Translations under genes and position numbers: made by a program
Source: Paraglaciecola chathamensis S18K6
Lineage (GTDB): Bacteria > Pseudomonadota > Gammaproteobacteria > Enterobacterales > Alteromonadaceae
DNA length: 64,000 nucleotides
NCBI GenBank assembly: GCA_000314955.1
Contig: BAEM01000056.1
Location: forward strand, 172,092-236,091
Direction: 5' to 3'
Part shown: positions 62,911 to 64,000 of the stretch, piece by piece
Layout of the letters: the number at the start of each line of letters is the position of its first letter
How positions within the stretch are numbered: position 1 is the stretch's first letter
The notes under the pieces: generated by a model
Seen by the model: the letters and a program-made list of their open reading frames with translations, nothing else
The model's database searches: none
Told to the model about the DNA's origin: nothing

Positions 62911-64000
62911 CTCCATGGTTAAACTGTTGTTTTGCACTAGGCTTTTCAACAACTCCTGATCGGCTAATGAAACGCTAAGTGTATCTGCTGCTGGCTCAGA
63001 GGTTGCAGCAGAGTCAGCACTTTTCATCACGTTAACCACTTCATTGTCTTCAGGGCTAGTGAACAGCTCATCAGCAGGATCGGTAATGAGATCAGCAATA
63101 TCTAACGTCACTTCGGCACTTTCGCCATTCACATCTGATATATCACTCTCATTCTGAGTGACAGATTCCGTAGAACTTTCTTCGAACGTGAAGGAGAGAT
63201 CAATCTTTTCTTCATCGTCTAAAGCAAAACTAAGTGTTTCCTCTTCAGCAACAGGCTCAGACGCTGCTTTTGCCGACGGTGCACTAGGAGTATCTAAAAT
63301 ATTGCCTAGTGCATCATAGCTATTGAGTACGGTTGTCGTGTTGCCTGATAGATCAGTCACACTGGCTTCAATATCGATCAAACTAGGTAACCCTAATCCT
63401 AAATGGATCCCAAAACCGCCACCTTCTTGAACCACTGCTTGCGTTTCTATGGTGGCAATACCCAGTGCGGAAATACTCACCGATACAATGGTTCCTGCAG
63501 GTTCTGAACTAGTTCCTGTAAGCAACGGCCCTAAGGTTAATACATTGAGCAAATTCAGGTCGTCTAAAGTTAATGAAGGTGGTGAGACATCAATTAACCC
63601 TTGCGCTGTTTCAGTGCTCTGATTACCAGACGCATCAGTAACGCTAAGCGCGATATCAACATTCCCTTCAATAAGTTGCGCAAGAGCTAAAGGTACTGAT
63701 ACTGAAATTAAGCCGCCGTCTAACACGGTCGACGTTAATACATGCTCAGTTCCCCCATTATCGGTTAATGTTAGGGACACTAACGAACCCGCAGGCTCAC
63801 CACAGCTGCCGGTAATCACAGGTAAGCCTAGGTTTACATCAATATCACCGAGCTTATCCAAGGTGATAAGGGGCGCGGTTAAATCAATCGGCACGGTGGC
63901 ATTAACAATGGTTTCATTGCCTGTGATATCTGTGATACTCACCACCGCCGAGGCATCCCCTTCGGCCACTGTCAGCGGCACTGCAACCGTGAATAAACCA
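62905..64000 (-). CDS. large repeat adhesin, C-terminal part (N-terminus outside window)
   Basis: The minus-strand frame is open to the window edge and shows about 364 C-terminal residues. It contains at least two bacterial Ig-like modules of about 90 residues (TAPLITLDKLGDIDVNLGLPVITGSCGEPAG; SPPSLTLDDLNLLNVLTLGPLLTGTSSEPAG), each with a VTDxSGN turn. A long acidic Ser/Glu/Asp-rich tail follows (about the last 130 residues). This is the pattern of BapA/RTX-type biofilm adhesins. The usual C-terminal Ca-binding RTX nonapeptides are not seen. The true start lies beyond 64000. Confidence 0.75.
   Translation of the reverse strand, partial: GLFTVAVPLTVAEGDASAVVSITDITGNETIVNATVPIDLTAPLITLDKLGDIDVNLGLPVITGSCGEPAGSLVSLTLTDNGGTEHVLTSTVLDGGLISVSVPLALAQLIEGNVDIALSVTDASGNQSTETAQGLIDVSPPSLTLDDLNLLNVLTLGPLLTGTSSEPAGTIVSVSISALGIATIETQAVVQEGGGFGIHLGLGLPSLIDIEASVTDLSGNTTTVLNSYDALGNILDTPSAPSAKAASEPVAEEETLSFALDDEEKIDLSFTFEESSTESVTQNESDISDVNGESAEVTLDIADLITDPADELFTSPEDNEVVNVMKSADSAATSEPAADTLSVSLADQELLKSLVQNNSLTMEA

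Overview
The window looks like a chromosomal segment of a marine agar-degrading gammaproteobacterium of the Alteromonadaceae, most like Paraglaciecola/Glaciecola. The assignment is an inference. It rests on two GH50 agarases inside a keto-deoxy-sugar operon, an AcuR-AcuI pair, a RhtA exporter close to the enterobacterial form, an XthA plus CbiM-like pair, many LysR regulators, integron-type cassettes and numerous small mobile repeats. No rRNA, tRNA or CRISPR array was seen.

Left part (1-8 kb) is accessory DNA. A minus-strand operon of two polytopic membrane proteins and an ATP-grasp ligase runs off the left edge. It is followed by a broken outer-membrane protein gene, a Y1 (REP-type) transposase bounded by inverted repeats, a decayed yefM-yoeB toxin-antitoxin pair, and three tiny minus-strand genes separated by attC-like palindromes, that is, integron cassettes with no integrase in view. 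A 1440-aa SNF2 ATPase and a DUF6515 periplasmic protein follow.

The middle part (14-31 kb) is metabolic. It holds a two-subunit molybdenum hydroxylase with a diheme cytochrome c, a tautomerase, and two similar neighbourhoods that combine a secreted beta-propeller protein, an ABM-fold monooxygenase and a LysR regulator. A patatin and a serine beta-lactamase-like hydrolase are nearby. Two 264-bp copies of a miniature inverted-repeat element lie at 18.7 and 40.6 kb.

From 31 to 45 kb there is a cold-shock/DUF1294 fusion, a MYG1 protein, an orphan trypsin-like protease, and then about 1.5 kb of non-coding DNA packed with hairpins, many of them tiny stems closed by a GAA or GCA triloop. After this come RhtA, an orphan membrane protein, a 2OG-Fe(II) oxygenase, glyoxalase I, a GNAT protein, a frameshifted MDR reductase, and acuR-acuI, with the same operator in front of each of the last two.

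The centrepiece (45.2-56.4 kb) is one minus-strand transcription unit with overlapping genes: GntR regulator, enolase-superfamily dehydratase/cycloisomerase, MFS sugar-acid importer, KDG kinase, KDPG-type aldolase, GH50 agarase, SMP-30 lactonase-like lipoprotein and a second GH50 agarase. I infer that the lipoprotein agarases release oligosaccharides at the cell envelope. The intracellular enzymes would then turn the derived acid (probably 3,6-anhydro-L-galactonate or galactonate) into pyruvate and glyceraldehyde-3-phosphate, with GntR as the switch. The right end (56-64 kb) carries xthA, a CbiM-like permease, a DJ-1/PfpI protein and a VOC protein each divergent from its own LysR gene, a GH10 xylanase with a repeat-built N-terminus, and the C-terminal end of a large Ig-repeat adhesin that leaves the window.

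At least four independent one-base losses at homopolymers or short runs break genes in this window, so true decay and sequencing error both have to be considered for the pseudogenes.
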